64,000 nt of DNA, from NCBI GenBank assembly GCA_024102665.1, contig JAGFJP010000092.1:89945-153944 (forward strand). Direction: 5' to 3'. A model generated the notes under the pieces. It saw only the letters and a program-made list of their open reading frames with translations, was not told the DNA's origin and made no database searches. Every line of letters starts with the position of its first letter. The stretch's first letter is position 1. Made by a program: the position numbers and the translations under genes. The stretch is from Thiogranum sp. (GTDB taxonomy: Bacteria; Pseudomonadota; Gammaproteobacteria; DSM-19610). Shown piece by piece: positions 16,750-25,487 of the stretch.

Positions 16750-18479
16750 ACAGGATGTCTCGCTTGAAAATAGTCAATACGGTTATCGCCACTCTGTTGA
16801 TGAGTGCCTGCCAGCTGATGCCGGAGAAACAGAGCCCGACGATGCCTTCCATCAAACAGGCGCTCGAGGCAGCCGACACGGCGGCGCCGGCACCTGCGGT
16901 CGAACCGCCGCCCGAGGTGCAGCGCGCGCTCCTGCCTCCGGCGTCAACGACGCTCGGGCAGTTCAAACCCCAGGTCCCGACCTTCAATGTCTCCGTCAAC
17001 GAAGTACCGGCACGGCAGTTTTTCATGAGCCTCGTGGAAGGCACCGATGAAAACATGGTTGTACACCCCGAGGTGGACGGCACACTGACGCTTGATCTGA
17101 AAAACGTGACCACTGAGGGTGTGATGGCGACGGTGCGCGATGTCTATGGCTACGAATACCGCCACAGCCACGGCGTCTACCAGGTGTTTCCGGCACGCAT
17201 GCGCTCGCAGGTGTTCAAGGTGGATTACCTCGACATTCAGCGCCAGGGCGGTTCGCGGACCCGTGTCAGCTCCGGGCAGGTAACCGACGTTGCCAGCGGT
17301 GATTCCGGCGATAGCAGCAACCGCAGCAATACATCCGGCAGGCGCGGTAACACCCAGTCGAGTGCAAACGGTTTTTCGGGGGCCCAGGTAACGACCCGTA
17401 CTGACGCCGATTTCTGGAAGGATCTGGAAACTGCACTGAAACTGATCATCGGCGAGGAAGACGGCCGCAACGTGGTGACCAATCGCCTCGGCGGCACCAT
17501 CATGGTCCGCGCCACGCCTCGCGAGCTGCTGGACGTTCAGCAATACCTGGATGCCCTGCAGGACACCGTGAGCAGGCAGGTCATCATCGAGGCGAAGATT
17601 CTCGAGGTGCAGCTCAATGACGCGTTCCAGACCGGTGTGAACTGGAACGCACTGCTCGACATCGGCAATAACAAGGAAATCCTGTTCGGTCAGCGCGGCG
17701 GCGCTACGGCGGTGGACACCGGTTTTTCCGAATTCGCCGGCGACATTGTGCCGCTGGACGTGCTTTCGTTATCCGGCAGCACAGCGACAGCACTGGGCGG
17801 CGTCTTTGCGCTGCAGGCGGATCTCGGCGACTTCAACGCACTCATAGAGCTGCTCAAGAATCAGGGTGACGTGCAGGTGCTTTCCAGCCCGCGGGTGTCC
17901 ACCGTGAATAACCAGAAGGCAATTATCAAGGTCGGAACCGACGAATATTTCGTAACAGACGTGAACGTCGATACCGACACCACGTCCGGCGTGTCGAACA
18001 GGACCGTCGATGTGCAGCTGACGCCGTTCTTCTCGGGTGTCGCGCTGGACGTTACACCGCAGATCGACAAGGATGGCAGCATAACGCTGCACGTGCATCC
18101 TGCGATCAGCGACGTCAGGTCGGATACCAAGGACATCGGCATTTCCACCGGAACCGACTCGGACTCCGATTTCAATATCCCGCTCGCGAAAAGCACTATC
18201 CGCGAATCGGACACCATCATTCGCGCCAGGGATGGCCAGGTCGTTGTCATAGGCGGTTTGATGCAGGACATGGTGCGTGACAACGTTGCCTCGACGCCGT
18301 TTCTCGGCGATGTTCCGGTTGTCGGGCACATGTTCAGGCACACCCGCAAAGTGTCGACGAAAACCGAACTGGTGATTCTTTTGCGACCATTGATCGTGGA
18401 GAACAATCATGTCTGGTCGCGCGAAGTCAGCCAGGCGACGCAGCGGTTCAACAGCATACAGCATCGGGAATGGCCCTGA
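16746..18479 (+). CDS. mshL: MSHA secretin MshL (lipoprotein)
   Basis: A 577-residue secretin. GTG start overlaps mshK (GTGA); the ATG three codons on (16755) is an alternative. The lipobox LLMSAC places lipidation at Cys22. The N-domain (PARQFFMSLVEGTDENMVVHPEVDGTLTL region) is typical of MshL. A Ser/Asn/Gly linker follows near residues 180-215, then the secretin barrel with VVIGGLMQD and the ending KTELVILLRPLIV. It is the outer-membrane pore for the module B fibre, and is the paralogue of the secretin at 1887. Confidence 0.93.
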   Translation: MNRMSRLKIVNTVIATLLMSACQLMPEKQSPTMPSIKQALEAADTAAPAPAVEPPPEVQRALLPPASTTLGQFKPQVPTFNVSVNEVPARQFFMSLVEGTDENMVVHPEVDGTLTLDLKNVTTEGVMATVRDVYGYEYRHSHGVYQVFPARMRSQVFKVDYLDIQRQGGSRTRVSSGQVTDVASGDSGDSSNRSNTSGRRGNTQSSANGFSGAQVTTRTDADFWKDLETALKLIIGEEDGRNVVTNRLGGTIMVRATPRELLDVQQYLDALQDTVSRQVIIEAKILEVQLNDAFQTGVNWNALLDIGNNKEILFGQRGGATAVDTGFSEFAGDIVPLDVLSLSGSTATALGGVFALQADLGDFNALIELLKNQGDVQVLSSPRVSTVNNQKAIIKVGTDEYFVTDVNVDTDTTSGVSNRTVDVQLTPFFSGVALDVTPQIDKDGSITLHVHPAISDVRSDTKDIGISTGTDSDSDFNIPLAKSTIRESDTIIRARDGQVVVIGGLMQDMVRDNVASTPFLGDVPVVGHMFRHTRKVSTKTELVILLRPLIVENNHVWSREVSQATQRFNSIQHREWP

Positions 18480-18498
18480 AGCCTGAGGTAAGCCGCCA

Positions 18499-19401
18499 AT
18501 GTATCTCCAGCACTTCGGGCTCACTGAACTACCCTTCACCCTGACCCCCGATACGGATTTTTTCTTCAATCAGGGCAGCCACCAGGACGCACTGAACGTC
18601 CTGCTGGTGGCACTGCAGGGCGGAGAAGGGTTTATAAAAGTTACCGGCGAAGTCGGTACCGGCAAAACGCTGGTGTGCAGGCAGTTGCTCAATCTGCTCG
18701 ACGACCGGTACGTGACTGCCTACATCCCCAACCCGTTCCTGAACCCTACCGCGTTGCGCATGGCTTTGGCCGAGGAGCTGGGCATTGAGTTTGCCCGCAA
18801 CATTGGACAGCACCGGCTGTTGAAACTGATCACCGATCGCCTCGTAGAGCTGCACCGGACGGGCAAGCAGATCGTGCTGTTACTCGATGAAGCCCAGGCC
18901 ATGCCCGACGATTCGCTGGAGGCGCTGCGCCTGCTCACCAACCTGGAAACCGAGAAGCGCAAGTTGCTGCAGGTTGTGCTGTTCGGCCAGCCCGAACTGG
19001 ATATTCGCCTGGCGCAAGCACGAATGCGCCAGCTCAAACAGCGCATCGTGTTCTCCTACCGCTTGAGTCCGTTCGACCGCGATGCGGTGGTTCACTACGT
19101 AAACCACCGCCTGCAAATCGCAGGATACCGGGGTCAGGCGTTGTTTACAGACGGCGCTGTAAAGCATTTGCATCGCAGCAGCCGCGGCATTCCCCGGCTT
19201 ATCAACCTGCTTTGTCATAAAGCATTGATGGCCGCATATGGTAGTGGTGTCGCAAATGTAAAGGAAACACACGTTGTCGCCGCCGCCAGAGACACCGAAG
19301 ACGTGAGCCGGCGCAGGCCGCGCTGGCTCGCCTTTGCATCGGGACTGGCGGGACTGATTGCTTTCGCCAGCGCCGGGTTGCTGTACGCGTACACCGTATG
19401 A
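18499..19401 (+). CDS. mshM: MSHA biogenesis ATPase MshM (ExeA family)
   Basis: A 300-residue AAA+ ATPase: start MYLQHFGLTELPF, Walker A GEVGTGKT near residue 50, Walker B IVLLLDEAQAMP, sensor LLQVVLFGQPELD, and a C-terminal span near 275-298 (WLAFASGLAGLIAFASAGLLYAYTV). This is standard MshM without the SPOR extension seen in the module A paralogue at 517. It sits in the usual place between mshL and mshN and overlaps mshN by 4 nt. It is thought to assist secretin assembly. Confidence 0.9.
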   Translation: MYLQHFGLTELPFTLTPDTDFFFNQGSHQDALNVLLVALQGGEGFIKVTGEVGTGKTLVCRQLLNLLDDRYVTAYIPNPFLNPTALRMALAEELGIEFARNIGQHRLLKLITDRLVELHRTGKQIVLLLDEAQAMPDDSLEALRLLTNLETEKRKLLQVVLFGQPELDIRLAQARMRQLKQRIVFSYRLSPFDRDAVVHYVNHRLQIAGYRGQALFTDGAVKHLHRSSRGIPRLINLLCHKALMAAYGSGVANVKETHVVAAARDTEDVSRRRPRWLAFASGLAGLIAFASAGLLYAYTV

Positions 19402-20429
19402 GCCTGATCAACCAGATGCTGAAGGACCTGGACGCCCGGCGCGGCAGCGCCGTCAATGCGGCGTTGGCGGCACCCCAGGGAATAACGGTGACTGCGCACG
19501 CGCAGTCCGTACGCCTGCCCTCTGCACGACTGGCGGCATGGGCGACGGGCATCGTTCTGTTTGCAGGTGTCGGTTTCTACGCGATGCACTGGTGGGAGTC
19601 GGAACCGGCGGGGACGGGAACTTTCGAGGCTGTCGCCGGGGCACAGATTCCGGATGGGCGGGCTTCCGCAACTGCGCAAATGACCCTTGAGGCGCCGTCT
19701 CCGCAACCGGTGATCGAAGAACTGAGCCCCGCTGAACCAGAACATGAAGACGACCGGATTGTTCAATCGGCCACGCTGGCGCCCGCCGCAGCTCCGTCAC
19801 CGGCGCCGGAAGCCGTTGTCGAACCGCGACCGATCAAGACCATTACACCCAGACAAAAGGCAGACCGCCTGTTCGCGCAGGCGGAACGCGCACTTGCTGC
19901 ACAGCAGGGCCAGAAGGGTGAGGTGCTGCTGCGCCAGGCGCTGTTCGAGTACCCCCGGCATTTGAGTGCCCGTACGCGCCTGGCGGCGCTGCTGGTGGGG
20001 CGCCGCAACGATGCAGCGGCGGAACGCCTGCTGGCGCAAGGCCTGGCGGGGGGTAACTTCAGGCTCGAGCTGGTAAAGCCGTATGCACAACTGCTGGCCG
20101 CGAGAGATGCGCTGGATGAAGCACTGAACACGCTCGAGCGCGTAGCGGGACAAGGGAGCGCGGATGCCGAGTGGCACGCGTTGCGCGCCGCAATATTGTA
20201 TCGCATGGACCGACACTCAGAATCGGCAGACGCCTACCAACTCGCGCTGCAGCAACGTCCCGCGGAAGCATTGTGGTGGACCGGGCTCGCCATCGCCCGC
20301 GAACACAACCTGCAGCCGCGCGAAGCGCTTCACGCCTATCGGCGCGCGGCCGGACTGCAGCTGACCAGCGCGGTGCGCGACTATGTCAACCAGCGGGTCA
20401 AGGCACTGCAAACTACGGACGGACTCTGA
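19398..20429 (+). CDS. mshN: MSHA biogenesis protein MshN (TPR)
   Basis: A 343-residue protein with the family start MSLINQMLKDLDARRG, one membrane span near residues 46-65 (ATGIVLFAGVGFYAMHWW), a Pro/Ala-rich linker and about four TPR repeats from residue 150 to the C-terminus (ADRLFAQAERALAAQQGQKG and later copies). The same plan is seen in the module A gene at 3506, but with little sequence identity. It probably works with MshM at the cell wall. The stop lies 2 nt before mshE. Confidence 0.88.
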   Translation: MSLINQMLKDLDARRGSAVNAALAAPQGITVTAHAQSVRLPSARLAAWATGIVLFAGVGFYAMHWWESEPAGTGTFEAVAGAQIPDGRASATAQMTLEAPSPQPVIEELSPAEPEHEDDRIVQSATLAPAAAPSPAPEAVVEPRPIKTITPRQKADRLFAQAERALAAQQGQKGEVLLRQALFEYPRHLSARTRLAALLVGRRNDAAAERLLAQGLAGGNFRLELVKPYAQLLAARDALDEALNTLERVAGQGSADAEWHALRAAILYRMDRHSESADAYQLALQQRPAEALWWTGLAIAREHNLQPREALHAYRRAAGLQLTSAVRDYVNQRVKALQTTDGL

Positions 20430-20431
20430 CC

Positions 20432-22141
20432 ATGGCTGCCAACATGCAACGCAAACGTGTACGAATCGGTGATCTTCTGGTCGAACAGAAAATGATCTCG
20501 GAAGCGCAGTTGCAGGCAGCACTGGCAGAGCAGAAGAAGAGCGGCAGGAAACTTGGCCGTGTACTGATCGAGAACGGTTTCGTCGACGAGGAGAAAGTGC
20601 TGCTGCTGCTTTCCGAGCAGCTCGATATTCCCTACGTCGATCTATCGCGTTTCGAACTCGATGCCGAGCTGGTTACGCGCTTGCCCGAAACCCACGCGCG
20701 ACGCTACCGCGCGCTGATACTCAAGGAAACGCCACACGGATTGCTGGTCGGGATGGGAGACCCGACCGACATCTTTGCTTTCGATGAACTGGTGCGTATC
20801 CTGAAAGCCTCGATACAGATCGCCTGTGTCAAGGAAAGCGATCTGCTGCACAATATCGATCGTCTGTACCAGCATGCCGATCAGCTGCGCAGCCTCGCCA
20901 ACGAAGTCGGCCAGGACATGGCCGAGAACGCCTTCGACCTGCGCACGCTGTCGGCCAGCGGAAACCAGAGCGATGCGCCGGTGGTACGCCTGATCCAGAC
21001 AGTTTTCGAAGACGCGGTTCGCGCCAACGCCTCGGACATCCACATCGAGCCGGACGAGGATGTGCTGCGCATCCGTCGGCGCATCGACGGCGTACTCCAC
21101 GAACAGGTCATGGAAGACAAGCGCATCGCCTCGGCGGTGGTGTCGCGGCTCAAACTGATGGCCGAAGCCGACATCTCCGAGAAGCGACTGCCGCAGGACG
21201 GGCGCTTTACGCTGCGCGTGCTGGACAAGAGCATCGATGTGCGGCTTGCGACCATTCCCACCCAGACCGGCGAATCGGTGGTTATGCGCTTGCTCGACCA
21301 CGGTTCGGCCGTGCGCAAGCTCGATCAGCTCGGTATGCCGGATCATATACTCAAACGCTTCCGCTCGATCATTCACCGCCCGCACGGCCTGGTGCTGGTA
21401 ACCGGTCCCACCGGTAGCGGCAAGACCACGACCCTGTACGGCGCGCTGACTGAGTTGAACAAGGCGCAAAGCAAAATCATTACGGTGGAAGATCCGGTTG
21501 AATACCAGTTGCCACGTGTGAACCAGGTGCAGGTGAATCATCGCATCAACCTGGATTTTGCGCGGGTGCTGCGTACTGCACTGCGCCTCGATCCCGACAT
21601 CATCCTCATCGGCGAAATGCGCGACCAGGAAACCGGTGAAATCGGACTGCGCGCCGCACTCACCGGACACCTCGTGCTCTCGACCCTGCACACCAACGAT
21701 GCCGTGAGCACCGCTATGCGGCTGATCGACATGGGGCTGGAACCCTATCTGGTAGCGGCATCGACACAGGCCATTCTGGCGCAACGACTGGTGCGCAGGC
21801 TGTGCAGCAATTGCAGCGCGCCACGGGAACTGGACCCCAGCGAGAAGGCCTGGTTACAGAACGTTTCAGGGGAGGACGCCGTGCTGGACGGGTTCCGCGA
21901 AGGCGCCGGCTGCAATCAGTGCAACCATACCGGCTATCACGGACGTGTCGGCGTCTACGAATTACTGGAGATCGACTACACGCTTGCCGACGCGTTGCGT
22001 CGCAACGATCCCGCAGCGTTCGAGAATGCTGCGCGCTCGCAAAAGGGTTATCGATCGCTGGTGTTCAATGCGCTCGATTACGCGCGCGACGGCATTACCA
22101 CCGTCGCCGAAGCGATGCGCCTGAGCGGCATGGTGGAATAG
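20432..22141 (+). CDS. mshE: MSHA assembly ATPase MshE with cyclic di-GMP-binding N-domain
   Basis: A 569-residue motor ATPase. The ATG at 20432 gives MAANMQRKRVRIGDLL; the longer open frame upstream is inside mshN. Residues about 10-62 hold the two 24-residue MshEN repeats separated by 5 residues, beginning RIGDLLVEQ and KLGRVLIENG. The first has Lys where Gly is usual; the second is fully canonical. This module binds cyclic di-GMP in Vibrio MshE. The motor has GPTGSGKT, VEDPVEY, LDPDIILIGEMRD and the CSNC/CNQC zinc site. It drives polymerisation of the module B pilins together with MshG next door. Confidence 0.95.
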   Translation: MAANMQRKRVRIGDLLVEQKMISEAQLQAALAEQKKSGRKLGRVLIENGFVDEEKVLLLLSEQLDIPYVDLSRFELDAELVTRLPETHARRYRALILKETPHGLLVGMGDPTDIFAFDELVRILKASIQIACVKESDLLHNIDRLYQHADQLRSLANEVGQDMAENAFDLRTLSASGNQSDAPVVRLIQTVFEDAVRANASDIHIEPDEDVLRIRRRIDGVLHEQVMEDKRIASAVVSRLKLMAEADISEKRLPQDGRFTLRVLDKSIDVRLATIPTQTGESVVMRLLDHGSAVRKLDQLGMPDHILKRFRSIIHRPHGLVLVTGPTGSGKTTTLYGALTELNKAQSKIITVEDPVEYQLPRVNQVQVNHRINLDFARVLRTALRLDPDIILIGEMRDQETGEIGLRAALTGHLVLSTLHTNDAVSTAMRLIDMGLEPYLVAASTQAILAQRLVRRLCSNCSAPRELDPSEKAWLQNVSGEDAVLDGFREGAGCNQCNHTGYHGRVGVYELLEIDYTLADALRRNDPAAFENAARSQKGYRSLVFNALDYARDGITTVAEAMRLSGMVE

Positions 22142-22145
22142 GGCA

Positions 22146-23366
22146 ATGCCGTCGTTTCAATACAAGGCCAGAAGCCATAGAGGCGAAGCCATAGAGGGCG
22201 TGATCGAGGCGGGCAGCAGCGACCTGGTGGCATCGCGACTGATCGAGGGTGGTCTGACGCCGATCGATATACAGCTTGCCGACGAAAAGATCGGCATGCG
22301 CACTGATCTGGCGGATATTTTTCCCCCGGAAGTCAAGCTGGTAGACCTCATTACATTCAGCCGTCACATGTACAGTCTGTTGAAGGCCGGAGTGCCGATC
22401 CTAAGCGCACTGACCGGCCTGGCCAACAATTCACACAATCGCACGCTGGCAAGAACACTGACGAGCGTAATCAACAGTCTGGAAGCGGGTCGAGATCTGG
22501 CCAGTTCTTTGTCACAGCATCCGAAAGTGTTTTCGGTGTTTTATGTCAGCCTTGTGCGAGTCGGTGAAACCAGCGGACAGCTTGAACAGGTATTTCGTCA
22601 GCTGGCTGCCTACCTGGAACGCGAAAAGAAAACGCGTGACCAGATCAAGGCGGCAATGCGCTACCCGGTATTCGTCCTGACCGCTATAGCGCTGGCCGTG
22701 GTCATCATCAATATCTTTGTTATTCCGGCATTCAGCGCGATGTTCGCGAAATTCGGCGCTGAACTGCCGCTCCCGACCCGGATTCTGGTTGCAATGTCCG
22801 ATCTGACCGTCAATCACTGGCAGAGTCTGATTACGGCGGGGGTTTTGGGCGTTATGGGTTTGCGGTTTTACATTCGCGGTGAGACAGGGCGTTACAAGTG
22901 GCACAAGGTGCAACTGAGGCTTCCGGTCGTCGGCATCATCCTCTATCAGGCAGCGCTGGCGCGCTTCGGTCGCTTGCTCGCGCTCGTGCAGCGATCCGGT
23001 GTTCCGATTGTCACAGGACTGTCTCTGGTTGCGCGCGCACTGGACAATGACTTTGTGGAAGAGCGCGTGCTGGCGATGCGCGATGGCATCGAACGGGGAG
23101 AGTCGCTGAGCAGCACGGCGGCGAGCAGCGGGATATTCGATTCTCTCGTGCTGCAAATGCTGCAAGTCGGCGAAGAGTCGGGCGCGACTGACGAATTAAT
23201 GCAGGAAGTCGCCGAATATTACGATGATGAAGTCGAGTATTCCATCGGCAAACTGGGTGCATCCATCGAACCGATATTGACGGTGGTGCTTGCGGCCATG
23301 GTATTTCTGCTGGCGTCGGGTATTTTCCTGCCCATGTGGGACATGGCGCGTGTCGCGCTGCATTAG
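22146..23366 (+). CDS. mshG: MSHA platform protein MshG (PilC/GspF family)
   Basis: A 406-residue polytopic protein beginning MPSFQYKARSHRGEA, with two GspF domains (FSRHMYSLLKAGVPILSAL and LARFGRLLALVQRSGVPIV), the paired GETSGQLEQVF / GEESGATDELMQE loops, and spans near 170-195, 220-240 and at the C-terminus (VLAAMVFLLASGIFLPMWDM). It is the inner-membrane platform turned by MshE. It lies 4 nt after mshE and closes the machine-component part of module B; pilin genes follow after a 257-nt gap. Confidence 0.93.
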   Translation: MPSFQYKARSHRGEAIEGVIEAGSSDLVASRLIEGGLTPIDIQLADEKIGMRTDLADIFPPEVKLVDLITFSRHMYSLLKAGVPILSALTGLANNSHNRTLARTLTSVINSLEAGRDLASSLSQHPKVFSVFYVSLVRVGETSGQLEQVFRQLAAYLEREKKTRDQIKAAMRYPVFVLTAIALAVVIINIFVIPAFSAMFAKFGAELPLPTRILVAMSDLTVNHWQSLITAGVLGVMGLRFYIRGETGRYKWHKVQLRLPVVGIILYQAALARFGRLLALVQRSGVPIVTGLSLVARALDNDFVEERVLAMRDGIERGESLSSTAASSGIFDSLVLQMLQVGEESGATDELMQEVAEYYDDEVEYSIGKLGASIEPILTVVLAAMVFLLASGIFLPMWDMARVALH

Positions 23367-23623
23367 CAAATGCGAATTCTGTGTGCCAGGTCGCGGTAAT
23401 TTTGCGTTTTCTTCTGACGGAGCGCAGTCTCGCGGGCGGTCGGCGCTGTTTGGACCTGAAAATAATTAATCTGAAACACAGGAGCTTAGCGCGGCACGCC
23501 CCTTCGATTGAGGTGCAGTAACATGGAGAGAATTGATCGGGCTTTACGCTAAAGGCGTGTCGCCTGATGACGCTATAAGGTGCAGGTACAAGACCCATGG
23601 TCTTTTTTGCGGAGAACGGACGA
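23367..23623 (+). promoter_or_regulatory. Intergenic leader before the mshA pilin gene
   Basis: The only long gap inside module B, expected to carry the separate promoter of the major pilin. I could not settle on one. TATAAG at 23574-23579 is a possible -10 without a convincing -35 partner. GGCACGCCCCTTCG near 23493 resembles a sigma-54 site but has CG instead of the invariant GC at -12. A GGAG ribosome site lies just before the ATG at 23624. Nothing in this gap looks like a coding region. Confidence 0.35.
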
Positions 23624-24001
23624 ATGAATAAGCAAACAGGTTTCACCTTGATTGAGCTGGTCGCAGTGATGGTCATTCTGGCGCTGCTCGGCGCCATGGC
23701 TGTACCGCGTTTCGCGGACGTGCAGGGCAGTGCCGTAGACGCTGTAAAGGACGGCACCAAGAACGCCGTGAAGTCGGCGCACTCGATCGCCATCGCGGAA
23801 CTCAAGGATTTTCCGAATGTAACTGAATTGCAAGGGTACATCGGCGGAGAAACCGCCGTAACTGCCGTTGCGACAGGCATTGAGTTCGACGTTGCCGGGG
23901 ACACCTATACTGTGCTGACTTACCAGGACTCGACCTGTGGCACCCCTACGGGACTCGTCGCCCATCAAGTACGATGCGTGGGTTCGGTTTCCGGTCCGTA
24001 A
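23624..24001 (+). CDS. mshA: MSHA major pilin MshA
   Basis: A 125-residue prepilin with a short leader MNKQTG followed by FTLIELVAVMVILALLGAMA (Glu5 present) and the MshA-like VPRFADVQGSAVDAVKDG. Two Cys residues near the C-terminus (TCGTPTG and VRCVG) form the usual disulfide loop. The ATG at 23624 gives the short type IVa leader and has GGAG upstream; an open-frame start 27 nt upstream would lengthen the leader. A strong terminator follows directly, so the gene can be highly expressed on its own, as expected for a major subunit. Confidence 0.88.
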   Translation: MNKQTGFTLIELVAVMVILALLGAMAVPRFADVQGSAVDAVKDGTKNAVKSAHSIAIAELKDFPNVTELQGYIGGETAVTAVATGIEFDVAGDTYTVLTYQDSTCGTPTGLVAHQVRCVGSVSGP

Positions 24002-24026
24002 TCCTGGCTCAATTTCCCGGATAGCG

Positions 24027-24058
24027 AAAAGGGGTGGGCCTGAGCCCGCCCCTTTTTT
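24027..24058 (+). terminator. Rho-independent terminator after mshA
   Basis: AAGGGGTGGGC-CTGA-GCCCGCCCCTT with one G-T pair, followed by a T run, 25 nt after the mshA stop. It probably limits expression of the minor pilin genes relative to mshA. Confidence 0.88.
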
Positions 24059-24076
24059 GTTTCGAGCCCGCTGACA

Positions 24077-24556
24077 ATGCTTACGAATGTCGGTCCACAA
24101 ACAGTCGTCCCGTTGCAACGACAGGGTGGTTTTACCCTGGTCGAACTCGTTGCGGTGTTTGTCATTCTGGCGACGCTCAGTGTTCTGCTGATTCCACGTT
24201 TCGCGCACACTGACGCCACGGTGCCGGCGCAGGCCGACCAGGTCGGACGTGTGTTGCGGCATGCGCAGGCTCTGGCGATGGCGCAGGGACGCGCGCTGAC
24301 TTTCGATGTCCTTTCGGGGACGAGCTATGCCATCACCGATGGTGTGTCGGCCATACGCGATCCCGCGGGAGAGCTTCAGACCTACGCACTGCAGAATGGT
24401 GTTGCTTTCACTGCCGGTGCGGATATCAGGTTCGACAGCCTTGGCCGCCCGATGAACGGAGCTTCGCTCATATCAGCCGCGCAGTCCTGGGTGCTCGGCG
24501 GTAGTGCGACGGTTACGGTCGAACCGGTTACCGGTTTTGTTTCGGTAACGCCATGA
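24077..24556 (+). CDS. mshC: Minor prepilin, MshC-like
   Basis: A 159-residue prepilin with a 17-residue leader ending RQGG, then FTLVELVAVFVILATLSVLLIPRF. The head includes VLRHAQALAMAQGRALTFDV, the GspH/FimT/MshC pattern. It follows mshA and its terminator, in the position of mshC. A minor pilin that starts fibre assembly is the usual role of this type. The stop overlaps the next gene's ATG (ATGATG). The symbol rests on order as much as on sequence. Confidence 0.75.
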   Translation: MLTNVGPQTVVPLQRQGGFTLVELVAVFVILATLSVLLIPRFAHTDATVPAQADQVGRVLRHAQALAMAQGRALTFDVLSGTSYAITDGVSAIRDPAGELQTYALQNGVAFTAGADIRFDSLGRPMNGASLISAAQSWVLGGSATVTVEPVTGFVSVTP

Positions 24557-24966
24557 TGCGCCCAGCTGCACGCACCGCCGCCCGGCAAAAGGGTTTCACG
24601 TTGATCGAGCTGGTGCTGGTCATCGTTATCATTACGGTCGCATCGATGCCTCTGTTCAGCTTGTTCACGCAGGCGACATCGAGCTTGTTGAGCAATGAAG
24701 ACCTGCAGGCGGCCGTACAACTGGCACAGGAAAAGGCCGAAGATGTGCTGGCCCAGAGACGCAACCAGGGTTTTGCGAGCGTTGCAACGGGAACGACGCC
24801 TGAGGCCGGGGTTTATAACGGTTTCAACCGCACGACCGTGATTACCCAGCCGTCGCCCGCACCCGCGGGTTGTCCTGGCGGTTCGATATGCAACGACGTT
24901 GTTGTGCAGGTCGACAAGGGCGGGGCTGTTCTTGCCGAAATCCGTTTGCTGCTGGTGGACTACTGA
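24553..24966 (+). CDS. mshD: Minor prepilin, MshD-like
   Basis: A 137-residue prepilin with a basic leader (MMRPAARTAARQKG), then FTLIELVLVIVIITVASMPLF and a GspI/PilV-type continuation (LQAAVQLAQEKAEDVLAQRR). MshD belongs to this group. Two Cys residues (AGCPGGSICND) may form a disulfide. Overlaps the genes on both sides, so the minor pilins are translated as a set. Confidence 0.78.
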   Translation: MMRPAARTAARQKGFTLIELVLVIVIITVASMPLFSLFTQATSSLLSNEDLQAAVQLAQEKAEDVLAQRRNQGFASVATGTTPEAGVYNGFNRTTVITQPSPAPAGCPGGSICNDVVVQVDKGGAVLAEIRLLLVDY

Positions 24967-25487
24967 TGGCGTACGCCGCATCGAAGGGTTTCACCCTGAT
25001 GGAAATGGTCATTACCCTCACCATGCTGGCGATCATGGTGAGCGTTGCCGGTCCCTACCTCAGTCTGGGTGCACAGGCTTATAACCAGTCAGCGGCCTCG
25101 ATTGACACGCTCGGCAAGTTGCGCAACGCCAGTGAACGCCTGACGCGCGAGATCCGCGAAATTCGGCGACTGCCTTCCGGTGACTATGACGTAACGCTGG
25201 GCGCCAATCCTCTGGTGTTTACCAAAAGAGATGGCGAAACCGTGACCATCGATGTGGCGCCTCCTGTGGTCACGCTCTCGTACGACGATTCGGTACCTGG
25301 CGTGACACCGGTGCTCACCGATGAGGTTGTCAGCCTGGCGTTCAGGTATCTGCGAGCCGACGGCACAACCGACGCAAGCGTGCCCGGAGAAGTCGCCTAT
25401 ATCGAGTTCGAGCTGGTGCTGGACCCGGCACCCGCTGGAAACCCGTACTCGCAACGAGGCCGTGTGGCCCTGAGGAATCAGCAGTGA
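24966..25487 (+). CDS. mshO: Minor prepilin, MshO/PilW-like
   Basis: A 173-residue prepilin with a short leader MAYAASKG, then FTLMEMVITLTMLAIMVSVAG (Glu5 in place). The ATG at 24966 overlaps the mshD stop (TGATG). The sequence SIDTLGKLRNASERLTREIREIRRLPSG is the PilW/GspJ/MshO signature. It should be part of the tip complex with MshC, MshD and MshP. It is shorter than Vibrio MshO. The stop overlaps the GTG of the next gene. Confidence 0.78.
   Translation: MAYAASKGFTLMEMVITLTMLAIMVSVAGPYLSLGAQAYNQSAASIDTLGKLRNASERLTREIREIRRLPSGDYDVTLGANPLVFTKRDGETVTIDVAPPVVTLSYDDSVPGVTPVLTDEVVSLAFRYLRADGTTDASVPGEVAYIEFELVLDPAPAGNPYSQRGRVALRNQQ

Noticed and set aside
23490..23510. GGCACGCCCCTTCG as sigma-54 promoter of mshA
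   Set aside because: The invariant GC at -12 is CG; spacing from GG then fails.
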